NCBI RefSeq assembly: GCF_005239135.1
Contig: NZ_QKNX01000006.1
Location: forward strand, 1 to 64,000
Reading direction: 5' to 3'
Length of the DNA: 64,000 nucleotides
Source: Natronomonas salsuginis
Lineage (GTDB): Archaea > Halobacteriota > Halobacteria > Halobacteriales > Haloarculaceae
Numbering within the stretch: position 1 is the stretch's first letter; each line of letters starts with the position of its first letter. Position numbers and translations under genes: made by a program. Positions 9,081 to 17,177 of this stretch are shown piece by piece. The notes below the pieces were generated by a model. It was not told where the DNA came from. It made no database searches and saw nothing but the letters and a program-made list of their open reading frames with translations.

Positions 9081-9470
9081 ATGAACGTACGGGACGCCGT
9101 CGAGGCCGACGCCGAGCGGCTGGCGGCGCTGACGGGGGCGCCGACCGACGTGATGCGGAATCTCATCCACGATCGGACCGTTCGCGTCGCCGACCACGAT
9201 GGCTCCGTCGAGGGGTTCGTCAGCTACGACGCGGAGGACTCGACCGTTCACGTGACGCAGCTCGAGGGGACCGCGACGACGTGTAGAACGTTACTCGAGG
9301 AGCCGACACGATTCGCCGACACCGAGGGGATGTCGGTCGAACTGCTGGTGATGGAGGACGACGAGGCGACGCAGGCGGCCGCCGAGGGGATGGCGTTCGA
9401 GCGGCGCGGTCCGGGGCCGCGGTTCGACGGTTCACAGACGATTCGCTATCGTCGGGACGCGAATCCGTAG
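9081..9470 (+). CDS. GNAT-like N-acetyltransferase domain protein
   Basis: A 129-residue protein beginning MNVRDAVEADAERLAALTGA, the usual first strand-helix of GNAT acetyltransferases. Central strands follow (RVADHDGSVEGFVSYDAED), then a helix and the late AAEGMAFERRGPGPRFDG element. The acetyl-CoA pyrophosphate loop (R/Q-x-x-G-x-G/A) is not clearly present, so it may be a degenerate or binding-only member. A TTAAT-containing promoter element is present about 25-35 bases upstream. It is divergent from aspartate kinase and convergent with lipA. Confidence 0.65.
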   Translation: MNVRDAVEADAERLAALTGAPTDVMRNLIHDRTVRVADHDGSVEGFVSYDAEDSTVHVTQLEGTATTCRTLLEEPTRFADTEGMSVELLVMEDDEATQAAAEGMAFERRGPGPRFDGSQTIRYRRDANP

Positions 9471-9495
9471 CGAGCGGTCGCTGCTCCCCGCTCGC

Positions 9496-10428
9496 TTACT
9501 CCGCGGCGGCTGACGCCGCCGCGCGTGCCTCCCCGATACTCTTTCCCTCCCGAACCAACGCCTCGACGAAGAACTCGCCCGCCTTGAACGACGACCGGAC
9601 CATCGGTCCCGACGCGCAGTACAGGAACTCGAACTCCTCCTCGGCGACGGCCTTCCACACGTCGAACGCGTCCGGGTGAGCGTACTCGAAGACCTCCAGG
9701 TGCGAGTGCGAGGGCTGGAGGTACTGGCCGAAGGTCACGATATCGACGCCCACCTCGCGGAGGTCAGAGAGCGTCTGATACACCTCGTGATCGTACTCGC
9801 CGACGCCGAGCATGAGGCTCGTCTTGGCGTAGACGGCCGAGTTCGCGATCAGCTCCAGCACCGACAGCGACTGCTCGTAGCCCGCCCGTCGATCGCGGAC
9901 GGGCCACTGGAGCCGTTCCACGGTTTCGACGTTGTGAGCGAGGACGTCCGGGCCGGCGTCGACGATCGTGTCGACCGCGTCGAGGTCGCCCTGAAAGTCC
10001 GGGATCAGCGCCTCGACGAGTATCTCCGGATCGCGTCGCTTGATCGCCCGGATCGTCGCCGCGAAGTGGCTCGCGCCGCCGTCGTCGAGGTCGTCGCGGT
10101 CGACCGAGGTCAACACCACGTAGTCAAGCCCGATCTCGGCGACGGCGTCGGCAACGTTCTCGGGTTCGTCCGGATCGAGCGGGTCCATCCCACCGGTCTT
10201 CACGTCGCAGAAGTTACAGCCGCGCGAGCAGCGCTCGCCCATCAGCATGAACGTCGCCGTCCCCGGGCCGTTTCGGCCACTCCAGCAGTCCCCAAGGTTC
10301 GGGCAGTTCGCCTCCTCACACACGGTGTGGAGGTTCCGATCCCGGAGCGTCGATTTGATCTCCGTGAAGCGCTCGCCGCTCGGCGGACGGCTCTTCAACC
10401 ACGCGGGTTTGCGGCGACGGCTGCTCAT
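9496..10428 (-). CDS. lipA: Lipoyl synthase
   Basis: Radical-SAM enzyme that inserts two sulfurs into octanoyl groups on lipoyl domains. It is 310 residues from the ATG at 10428 (MSSRRRKPAWLKSRPPSGER). The auxiliary cluster cysteines are in CEEANCPNLGDC, the radical SAM cluster in CSRGCNFC, and the C-terminal serine motif near GPMVRSSFKAGEFF. The GDCWSGRNGPGTATFMLMG and TSVDRDDLDDGGASHFA stretches are standard LipA. The natural client nearby is the lipoyl domain of the E2 protein at 560-2074. Upstream in-frame ATGs overlap the helicase promoter and were rejected. Confidence 0.97.
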   Translation of the reverse strand: MSSRRRKPAWLKSRPPSGERFTEIKSTLRDRNLHTVCEEANCPNLGDCWSGRNGPGTATFMLMGERCSRGCNFCDVKTGGMDPLDPDEPENVADAVAEIGLDYVVLTSVDRDDLDDGGASHFAATIRAIKRRDPEILVEALIPDFQGDLDAVDTIVDAGPDVLAHNVETVERLQWPVRDRRAGYEQSLSVLELIANSAVYAKTSLMLGVGEYDHEVYQTLSDLREVGVDIVTFGQYLQPSHSHLEVFEYAHPDAFDVWKAVAEEEFEFLYCASGPMVRSSFKAGEFFVEALVREGKSIGEARAAASAAAE

Positions 10429-10549
10429 ACCTCTCCCTTCGTCCCCGAGACCAAAAACGTGCGGTCGACACGCCATGCGAACGCGGGACGTTCTCCCGAT
10501 TCGATCGGCGACGGAAACGCCTATACGCCCGGCACCCGCCCCTTCGACT

Positions 10550-12931
10550 GTGGCAGGTCGCACGGAATACGAGACCGGAATCGCCGTCGAAGACGTGCTG
10601 CCGTCGTTCGCGGACGCCTTTCCGTTCGAGTCGTTCAACCGGATGCAGTCGGCCGCGCTGCCCGCGCTCGTCGAGCACGACGATAACGTCGTCGTCAGCG
10701 CGCCGACGGCCAGCGGCAAGACGGCGCTCGCCGAGGCGGCCATCTGTCGAACGCTCGACGCCGACGGGACGGCGCTGTTTTTAGCGCCGCTTCGGGCGCT
10801 CACCAACGAGAAGGAGGCCGAGTGGGCGCGCTTCGAGGAACTTGGCTACTCCGTCTACGTCGTCACCGGCGAGCGCGACCTCAACCCTCGACGCGCGGAG
10901 CGGGCCGACATCCTCGTGATGACACCCGAGAAGGCCGATTCGGCGACCCGCAAGCACGACTCGCCGCGCTACTCGTTCGTCACGGACGTCGACTGCTGCG
11001 TCATCGACGAGGTTCATCTGCTCGACTCGGACCGCCGCGGGGCGGTTCTGGAGGTGACGATCTCGCGGCTCCGCCGGCTCTGTGATCCGCGGGTCGTCGC
11101 GCTGTCGGCGACGATGCAGAACGTCGAGGACGTCGCGAGCTGGCTCGACGCGCCCGACGACTGCACGTTCCAGTTCGGCGACGAGTACCGCCCGGTGCCG
11201 CTGTCGGCGACTGTCGAGACGTACGCCCACGGCGACAACGCCTTCGCGGACAAGTATCGGCGGCTCTATCGCGCCCTCGACCTCGCACAGCCGCACATCG
11301 AGGACGGGGGACAGGCGCTCGTGTTCGTCGCCTCCAGACAGGACACCGTTCGGGCCGCCGAGAAGTCCCGCGACGTGATCGCCGAGCGGGACATCGAGAT
11401 TGGCTCGCGCGGGAACTACGACTTTCACACAGACGCCCAGGAGCTGAGCAACGACACGCTCCGGCAGTCGGTGGTCGACGGCGTCGGCTTCCATCACGCC
11501 GGGATCTCGAAAGACGACAAGGATCGCGTCGAAGGGTGGTTCAAATCCGGCGAGATACAGCTCCTCTTTTCGACCTCGACGCTGGCGTGGGGCGTCAACC
11601 TCCCGGCGCGCTGCGTCGTCATCCGCGACACGAAGCTCCACGACCCCCTCGAAGGCGAGGTCGACATGAGCTCGCTCGATATCCTCCAGATGCTCGGCCG
11701 AGCCGGCCGCCCCGGCTACGACGACGCCGGCTACGCGCACATCGTCTGCGACGGCGCTGACGCCGACCGCTACCGGCAGTTGCTCGTTGACGGCAAGCCG
11801 ATCGAATCCCGACTGGCGGCGGAGCTCGACACGCATCTGAACGCCGAGATCGCCCTCGGCGTCGTCGACGATATCGAGGACGTGATGGCGTGGCTCAAAA
11901 CGACGTTCTACTACGCCCGAGCGGCGAGCGCTCCCCGCCAGTACGACGACAGCGACTCGCTCAGAACGCGCGTCTCAGACACGCTCGAACGACTCGTCGA
12001 CGGCGGCTTCGTCGATCAGTCGGGGCTCGAGATCGAGCCGACGCAACTCGGCAGGCTCGCCTCACAGTTCTACCTCCGACTCGACACCGCGGCGGACTTT
12101 CACGCGCTGTGTGAGCGCGCTGGCGACGGTTCGGAGTCAATCGACGAGTCGGCTGTCCTTCGCACCGTCGCTGACGCGGTCGAGTTCGACAGCGTCTCCG
12201 CGCGCCGCGACGAGCGCGAGACGTTCGGCGCGGTCCTTGACGGCGAGGGCAGCGAACTGGACCCCGGCAACCGCAAGGTGCTCGCCATCCTCCGGGCCGG
12301 CATGTCGGGGACGACGCCCGCGGAGCTCCAGAGCGACGCGTGGGTTATCCGACAGAACGGCCTGCGGTTTCTGGCCGCGTTGCGAGCGTTCTGCGAGCGC
12401 TTCGCCGCCCCCCGCGACGCAAACCTCGTCCGCCGGATCGAAGCCCGAGTCGAACACGGGATCAGCCACGAGGCGGTCGGGCTCGTCGCGATCGGCGGCG
12501 TCGGCGCGGGGCGGGCGCAGAAACTCGCCAAAGAGGGACTGGTCGATCCCGCGGCCGTTCGATCCGCCGGCGTCGAGGGGCTGGTCGACGCCGGCCTCTC
12601 GGAGGGCGTCGCCGAGCGCGTCTTCGAGCAGGCCCTGGGGTTGCCGGCCGTCGAGATCGAGTGGTCCGGGGTCCCGGAATCGATCCCCACCGGCGAGAAC
12701 GCGATGGCGGAGGTAACCGTCACGAACCGCGGCGACGGCACCCCCTCCGGAATCCGCGTGACGGTCAACGGCATCGAGATGTCGGAGACGACGCGGTATC
12801 TCGGTGAGACGACCGTCCCGGTCGGGATCTTCGGCGGCGACGCCGACGACCTCGTCTACGAGGTCGAGGTCAGCTTTTCGGACCTGCCGCTTCACCCGGT
12901 CACGGATCGCCGAACCGTTCGGATCGAGTGA
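10550..12931 (+). CDS. Hel308/Ski2-like superfamily 2 DNA/RNA helicase with C-terminal HhH and Ig/FN3-like domain
   Basis: A 793-residue SF2 helicase. It has motif I SAPTASGKT (about residues 49-58), motif II DEVH (about 153), motif III LSATMQNVEDVASWL, and motif VI QMLGRAGRPGYD (about 380), followed by a winged-helix region. A helix-hairpin-helix-like segment (about 645-680, GGVGAGRAQKLAKEGL) is followed by about 90 residues of beta-rich sequence (AEVTVTNRGDGTPSGIRVTV). The order resembles the helicase-Sec63 arrangement of Ski2/Brr2/Mer3 relatives more than plain Hel308. The GTG at 10550 is chosen because a TATA-like CTATAC lies 24-29 bases upstream; the ATG at 10476 precedes that promoter. 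It likely acts in replication-fork repair. Confidence 0.87.
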   Translation: MAGRTEYETGIAVEDVLPSFADAFPFESFNRMQSAALPALVEHDDNVVVSAPTASGKTALAEAAICRTLDADGTALFLAPLRALTNEKEAEWARFEELGYSVYVVTGERDLNPRRAERADILVMTPEKADSATRKHDSPRYSFVTDVDCCVIDEVHLLDSDRRGAVLEVTISRLRRLCDPRVVALSATMQNVEDVASWLDAPDDCTFQFGDEYRPVPLSATVETYAHGDNAFADKYRRLYRALDLAQPHIEDGGQALVFVASRQDTVRAAEKSRDVIAERDIEIGSRGNYDFHTDAQELSNDTLRQSVVDGVGFHHAGISKDDKDRVEGWFKSGEIQLLFSTSTLAWGVNLPARCVVIRDTKLHDPLEGEVDMSSLDILQMLGRAGRPGYDDAGYAHIVCDGADADRYRQLLVDGKPIESRLAAELDTHLNAEIALGVVDDIEDVMAWLKTTFYYARAASAPRQYDDSDSLRTRVSDTLERLVDGGFVDQSGLEIEPTQLGRLASQFYLRLDTAADFHALCERAGDGSESIDESAVLRTVADAVEFDSVSARRDERETFGAVLDGEGSELDPGNRKVLAILRAGMSGTTPAELQSDAWVIRQNGLRFLAALRAFCERFAAPRDANLVRRIEARVEHGISHEAVGLVAIGGVGAGRAQKLAKEGLVDPAAVRSAGVEGLVDAGLSEGVAERVFEQALGLPAVEIEWSGVPESIPTGENAMAEVTVTNRGDGTPSGIRVTVNGIEMSETTRYLGETTVPVGIFGGDADDLVYEVEVSFSDLPLHPVTDRRTVRIE

Positions 12932-13187
12932 GCTATCGACGACGCTCGCGGTTTCAGAACGCCTCGCTTGAACCCCTTCGCTTCCCGTCGAACTCCCCCA
13001 CGCGCCGCTTTCTCTTGGATATCCCCCCGAGAAACGGGCCCGAGCGCGCCTCTCTCGAGTTAGGGTCTGTTTACCGTTCGTTCCGGGCTCGTCGCGCACT
13101 CCACCCGAAACGGTGGTGCGTGATTCGCTCATGTCCCGCGACGGCTGATGATCCCGTGCGTGATCGGCGGTCCGGGCGACGGCCGGA

Positions 13188-13195
13188 TATTTATA
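13188..13195 (+). promoter_or_regulatory. TATA box of the RidA-family gene
   Basis: TATTTATA is centred about 28 bases before the ATG at 13220, giving a leaderless transcript. The rest of the 288-base gap after the helicase gene shows no convincing feature. Confidence 0.7.
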
Positions 13196-13219
13196 CGACC
13201 ACGCGACGCAGGACGCCGT

Positions 13220-13603
13220 ATGGGTAAAGAGACGATCCACACCGACGACGCCCCGCCCGCGGCGGGCGCGTACAGCCAGGCGACGACCGACGGCGGGTTG
13301 ATTTTTACCGCCGGGCAGGTCGCGCTGACGCCCGACGGCGACTCGCTGGCCGACGAGTGCGTCGAGGTCCAGACCGAGCGGGCGCTCGACAATCTCGCCG
13401 CCGTGCTCGAGGCGGCGGGCTCGGGCCTCGATAACGTACTCAAAACGACCGTCTTTCTTGCCGACATCGACGACTTCGATGCGATGAACGAGGTGTACGG
13501 CGGCTACTTCGACGCCGAGCCGCCGGCGCGGTCGGCGGTCCAAGCCGGGGGACTGCCACTCGGGATGGCCGTCGAGATCGAGGCGGTCGCGACGCGGTCG
13601 TGA
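13220..13603 (+). CDS. RidA/YjgF family protein (reactive enamine/imine deaminase-like)
   Basis: A 127-residue trimeric-fold protein of the RidA family, which hydrolyses reactive 2-aminoacrylate-type enamines from PLP enzymes. Characteristic elements are AGAYSQATTDGGLIFTAGQ near the N-terminus, AVLEAAGSGLDNVLKTTVFL in the middle, and EPPARSAVQAGGLPLGMAVE, which contains the arginine used by active members. The ATG at 13220 follows a clear TATA box. It sits 22 bases upstream of a small membrane-protein gene and may form a two-gene unit with it. Confidence 0.95.
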   Translation: MGKETIHTDDAPPAAGAYSQATTDGGLIFTAGQVALTPDGDSLADECVEVQTERALDNLAAVLEAAGSGLDNVLKTTVFLADIDDFDAMNEVYGGYFDAEPPARSAVQAGGLPLGMAVEIEAVATRS

Positions 13604-13625
13604 TACGGGGTCCGACTCGACGGCG

Positions 13626-13850
13626 ATGGGCGTGCTGAGCCCGCGGCGGGCGTCGGCGCTGCTTTGGGGCGTCGTCGGGGCGCTCGCGTTCCTCGTCGTC
13701 CACGGGGCGTATCTGCTGTCCGGCGGCGCGTTCCTCGGCGTCGGGCCGATCGCCGGGGTCGCCTGTGCCGTCTTCGCGGCGACGGCGCTCGGGAGCTACT
13801 ACGCCGAACGGCGGTTCGGGCCGTTCGCGGCCCGGTTCGGTGGGAGGTGA
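13626..13850 (+). CDS. Small membrane protein, unknown function
   Basis: A 74-residue protein with two predicted transmembrane helices (about residues 10-33, ALLWGVVGALAFLVVHGAYL, and 38-57, LGVGPIAGVACAVFAATALG) and a basic C-terminal end (YYAERRFGPFAARFGGR). I do not recognise a named family. It follows ridA closely, ends 56 bases before the tRNA-Ser gene, and has the codon use of its neighbours, so it is probably a genuine haloarchaeal small protein. Confidence 0.65.
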   Translation: MGVLSPRRASALLWGVVGALAFLVVHGAYLLSGGAFLGVGPIAGVACAVFAATALGSYYAERRFGPFAARFGGR

Positions 13851-13873
13851 CACGGTGACGCGAAACGCGAAGA

Positions 13874-13881
13874 GTTTAAAC
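13874..13881 (+). promoter_or_regulatory. TATA box of tRNA-Ser
   Basis: GTTTAAAC is centred about 29 bases before the mature 5' end of the tRNA gene. Confidence 0.65.
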
Positions 13882-13906
13882 GGCCGACTCCGGTAGATTC
13901 AGATGA

Positions 13907-13987
13907 GCCGGGATGGCCGAGTGGTAAGGCGCACGCCTGGAAAGCGTGTTCCCTCAGGGATCCAGGGTTCAAATCCCTGTCCCGGCG
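13907..13987 (+). tRNA. tRNA-Ser (anticodon GGA)
   Basis: The acceptor stem GCCGGGA pairs with TCCCGGC. The D arm is GCC..GGC, the anticodon stem-loop is CACGC-CTGGAAA-GCGTG with anticodon GGA (codons UCC/UCU), the variable arm is long (type II, as expected for Ser), and the T arm is CAGGG-TTCAAAT-CCCTG. No CCA is encoded. The 3' part of this gene is repeated 120 bases downstream. Confidence 0.95.
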
Positions 13988-14015
13988 CTTTTGCGACGAA
14001 CAGACGTGAGGAGCA
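13966..14015 (+). repeat. Direct repeat copy 1: tRNA-Ser 3' end plus flank (att-like)
   Basis: A 50-base segment beginning in the T arm and running 28 bases past the tRNA. It recurs at 14086-14135 with a single A/G difference (14002 versus 14122). Duplication of a tRNA 3' end is the mark left by tyrosine-recombinase integration. Confidence 0.85.
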
Positions 14016-14085
14016 ACGCGTTTCGCAGGATTTGGATCCTACGAGACGCAGCCCGCACAGCGCAGCGAGCAGGACCGTTCGGTCC

Positions 14086-14135
14086 GGTTCAAATCCCTGT
14101 CCCGGCGCTTTTGCGACGAACGGACGTGAGGAGCA
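14086..14135 (+). repeat. Direct repeat copy 2: duplicated tRNA-Ser 3' end (att-like)
   Basis: The second copy of the 50-base tRNA 3'-end repeat, 120 bases downstream of the first. Only about 70 bases lie between the copies. They contain a small AGGAT/ATCCT inverted repeat but no gene, so any integrated element has been lost or this is a bare att scar. Confidence 0.8.
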
Positions 14136-14439
14136 GTGTCGAGCAACAGCAGGGTCTGCTCGTCACACCGGGGTCACGAACCTGAAACGACGAATCGATC
14201 TGACCCCCGCCGCGTCGTCATTTAAATAGTGTCCAGTCAGTATTTATATGCCAGTTCGCTCCGATCGGCGCAAGCCGCCGTTCGTAGACGGTCGCGTGGT
14301 CTAGACTATACCACTCTCGTCGAAACCCCTCTCTTCGGACCTCTCGAGTCGAGCGGGTTCGGCAAACGATCGGACGGATCGCCGTTTCTACCATCACACC
14401 AATATCCTCTTTTTCGACACGCGTCTCTCTAGCGTATCA
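14136..14439. other. Intergenic region with no gene seen
   Basis: About 300 bases between the att-like repeat and the SCO gene. AT-rich promoter-like motifs occur (ATTTAAAT near 14220 and TATTTATA near 14243), but only very short reading frames follow them. The segment around 14290-14315 vaguely resembles a tRNA D-arm but lacks the rest of a tRNA. An AATATCC element near 14402 may serve the SCO gene. Confidence 0.5.
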
Positions 14440-15159
14440 ATGGCCGGCCAATCCAATCCAAACCGCCGAACGCTCCTCCGGAGTATCGGTACGGCGACGA
14501 TCGGCGGAGCGCTGGCGGGGTGTACGGACGCCATCCCGCTGGGTTCACGCGGCGCCAACGAGCACGTCGTCTTGGACGTTCCCGAAAACTACGAACGGTT
14601 CGAGGACGTCGATCTCCCGTACCCGAAACACGGCGAAGAACTCCCCGACGCGACCGTGCCTGCGCCGCTTCAGGACCGAGACGTGTCGACCCGAGAGTTC
14701 GTCGGTGATCGTCACGTCATGTTGACCTTCATCTTCACGCGCTGTACGATGGCGTGTCCGCGGCTGGTCGCGCCGCTCGTGCGTGTCCAGTCGGTTTCGA
14801 TGGAGGACGGATTTTCCGACGAGTTCGCCTTTCTCCCGACGACATTCGATCCGGCGTACGACACCCCCGATCGACTCGCTGAATACGGCGCGGAGCGCGG
14901 CGTCGACTTCGACGCCGGCAACTGGTGGTTCCTCCGCCCGGAGGGTCGACAGCGCGCCGAGGAGGTCGAGGGGACTTTCGGCGTCACCTCGGAGTTCGTG
15001 CCGGAGAACGAACGCGAGATGGACAACATGGCGTGGGTCCACAACAACGTGTTAGTGCTCGCGAACGCCGACGGCTACGTCGAGCGGACCTACACGCGCG
15101 ATCCGCCGGCGTCCACGACGGTCCTCGAAGACGTTCGGACGCTCCGCGAACGGTGGTGA
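14440..15159 (+). CDS. SCO1/SenC-family copper chaperone lipoprotein
   Basis: A 239-residue extracytoplasmic thioredoxin-fold protein of the SCO family, which delivers copper to the CuA site of haem-copper oxidases or acts as a thiol reductase. The N-terminus has a twin-arginine signal (NRRTLLRSIGTATIGG) ending in a lipobox LAGC with C28. The copper-binding CxxxC is in FTRCTMACPRLV, and the distal histidine is probably in MAWVHNNVLVL. It is upstream of, and on the same strand as, the SafE-like membrane protein, suggesting a joint copper-handling function. Its own promoter is likely near 14402. Confidence 0.92.
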   Translation: MAGQSNPNRRTLLRSIGTATIGGALAGCTDAIPLGSRGANEHVVLDVPENYERFEDVDLPYPKHGEELPDATVPAPLQDRDVSTREFVGDRHVMLTFIFTRCTMACPRLVAPLVRVQSVSMEDGFSDEFAFLPTTFDPAYDTPDRLAEYGAERGVDFDAGNWWFLRPEGRQRAEEVEGTFGVTSEFVPENEREMDNMAWVHNNVLVLANADGYVERTYTRDPPASTTVLEDVRTLRERW

Positions 15160-15270
15160 TCGTCCGGAATACCGGCCGGATATCGTCGATAGCCGTCGCC
15201 CCGGGCGGAAACGGGCGATTCGTCGATTGGACCAGATAGTATAGGAAACACCAACACCAATCCTCTATCC

Positions 15271-16071
15271 ATGATCGAATCCGTTCTCCGTGTCGACGTC
15301 GCGCTCTTTTTGCTCATCGGTGTGCTCGGCGGTGCCCACTGTATCGGGATGTGTGGCCCGCTCGTGACGATGTACTCGAAGCAGATGACGCCCCAACCCG
15401 ACGGGGGGACCATCACCGAAACCGGTGCCAGGAGTGGCGGCCATCTCACCACGTACGAAGTTCGACAGCACGCGCTGTTCAACGTCGGGCGGGCCTCGGC
15501 CTACGCTCTCGTAGGCGCGGCTTTCGGGGGACTCGGAGGCCTCGTCTTCGTCACTGCCGATCAGCTGACGCCGATCGCCGGACTCCTCCGTGGTGCTATC
15601 GGGCTTCTCGTCGGCGGCTTCATACTCCTCACCGGGATCAGCTACGCCCTCGGAGACGGTGTCGCCGAGATCCGGATTCCGGGGGTCGATCGACTCACGG
15701 CGTGGCTCGCGGCTCGCGTCCATCGACACGTGAACAATCCAAGCATCGTCGGTCTCGGGGCGATCCACGCGCTCCTCCCCTGCCCGATGCTGTATCCAGC
15801 CTACCTCTTCGCCTTCGCCAGCGGGTCGGTCGCGACGGGCGCAATTGCGCTCGGGGCCCTTGGACTCGGCACGATTCCGGCCGTGTTCCTCTATGGGACG
15901 GTCATCCAGTCGATCGACGTCGCCCACCGCCGCCGGGTGCATCGACTGCTCGGGGTCGCGTTCGTCCTGCTCGGGTACGTACTCCTCGCCCACGGGCTGA
16001 TGGCGCTCGGGATTCATCTTCCGCACCCGCGATTGCCGCACTATCAGCCGCTCGGCGGTATGAACCACTGA
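15271..16071 (+). CDS. UreH/SafE-type membrane transport protein, likely copper trafficking
   Basis: A 266-residue polytopic membrane protein with about six helices, of the sulfite-exporter TauE/SafE or UreH_2-like group (also related to cytochrome c biogenesis DsbD-type proteins). The diagnostic sequence GAHCIGMCGPLVTMY lies in the first helix, and a second conserved motif HALLPCPMLYPAYLF lies in the middle. Paired Cys/Met/His residues inside membrane segments are typical of members linked to copper delivery for terminal oxidases. It directly follows the SCO gene (111-base gap). The C-terminus is His-rich (HLPHPRLPHYQP). The transported substrate is inferred, not shown. Confidence 0.83.
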   Translation: MIESVLRVDVALFLLIGVLGGAHCIGMCGPLVTMYSKQMTPQPDGGTITETGARSGGHLTTYEVRQHALFNVGRASAYALVGAAFGGLGGLVFVTADQLTPIAGLLRGAIGLLVGGFILLTGISYALGDGVAEIRIPGVDRLTAWLAARVHRHVNNPSIVGLGAIHALLPCPMLYPAYLFAFASGSVATGAIALGALGLGTIPAVFLYGTVIQSIDVAHRRRVHRLLGVAFVLLGYVLLAHGLMALGIHLPHPRLPHYQPLGGMNH

Positions 16072-16104
16072 GCGTTTCACCCGCCATACGCAACTGGGCG
16101 TCGG

Positions 16105-16443
<339 letters not shown>

Positions 16444-16498
16444 CTCAACGTGCTTCGAAATAACTGATCGCGGTAGACACTCCCGTGAATCCGCTCGT

Positions 16499-16882
16499 TC
16501 AGTCCGCTGTTGCTGCTGTGTTTCCGGGAGAATTCGCGGGCGTGTTCAGATAGAGGTAGACCAACACGAGAATCAAGATGACTTGGACCGCCTTATCAAC
16601 GTAGTCGACCACCCCATACTCCGACTTGGCCACGAGCCAGATTGGGATCTGGACGGCCGTATACGGAATCCCTATCAGGTAGAGTAGCCGCCGCCGATAG
16701 TCGAGGAAGAACAGCACAAGTGCACCGGCGTAGCCAACGCCCGCAAGCGCAACCGGAATCCGCCCCTCTACGATGCCAGCATACACGTGCAAGACGCCGG
16801 TGGTGACGACCAACGCAACTGCCAACCACTGGAGCCGGGTAAGTGATCCTATCCGGCCCGCCGGATTGTATTGTGTACACAT
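16499..16882 (-). CDS. Small multi-pass membrane protein, unknown function
   Basis: A 127-residue protein with four hydrophobic segments (WLAVALVVTTGVLHVYAGIV, VALAGVGYAGALVLFFL, LLYLIGIPYTAVQIPIWLVA, AVQVILILVLVYLYL). It resembles a widespread haloarchaeal four-helix DUF group, but I cannot name it with certainty. The presumed ATG at 16882 lies inside an inverted repeat (16868-16890). A TTATCA element on the minus strand about 30 bases upstream could be its TATA box. It stands alone between the TnpB relic and the thermosome gene. Confidence 0.72.
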   Translation of the reverse strand: MCTQYNPAGRIGSLTRLQWLAVALVVTTGVLHVYAGIVEGRIPVALAGVGYAGALVLFFLDYRRRLLYLIGIPYTAVQIPIWLVAKSEYGVVDYVDKAVQVILILVLVYLYLNTPANSPGNTAATAD

Positions 16883-16890
16883 TACAATAC
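16868..16890. promoter_or_regulatory. Inverted repeat over the start codon of the 16882 gene, possible operator
   Basis: GTATTGT (16868-16874) and ACAATAC (16884-16890) form perfect 7-base arms around a 9-base centre that includes the palindrome TGTGTACACA. The repeat covers the start codon and probable transcription start of the minus-strand membrane protein gene, where a repressor would act. The regulator is unknown. Confidence 0.45.
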
Positions 16891-17141
16891 TACTGTATAC
16901 TGGACGGGTGATAAGTGCTGTTATTATCGCGCTCGAACTCTCATGATACGCCTACAAAAGCGTAGTGTTGATCTCTCGGACATCGTTCAGTTAATAAACC
17001 CACGATTACATGACGGGTCGATTCGTCGGACCGTCCGACGGCCTCGACCAAGATAATCGTTGTCACAGCGCTGCAGCACGGCACTTTTGGCTACCATACC
17101 GTTCCCGTGTCCACTCTCGCGTGACAGCGCACATCAGACAC

Positions 17142-17150
17142 TTTTATATA
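17142..17150 (+). promoter_or_regulatory. TATA box of the thermosome gene
   Basis: TTTTATATA is centred about 32 bases before the ATG at 17178. The preceding stretch back to 16883 shows no other gene. Confidence 0.7.
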
Positions 17151-17177
17151 GAACCACAGACAATCATTCGGGTGTCT

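Noticed and set aside
13988-14135. A second tRNA gene behind tRNA-Ser
   Set aside because: Only the T arm and 3' acceptor strand are repeated; there is no 5' half or anticodon arm.
14229-14432. 67-codon reading frame before the SCO gene
   Set aside because: No domain, unusual composition for this genome and no suitably placed promoter; the region looks like plain intergenic DNA.
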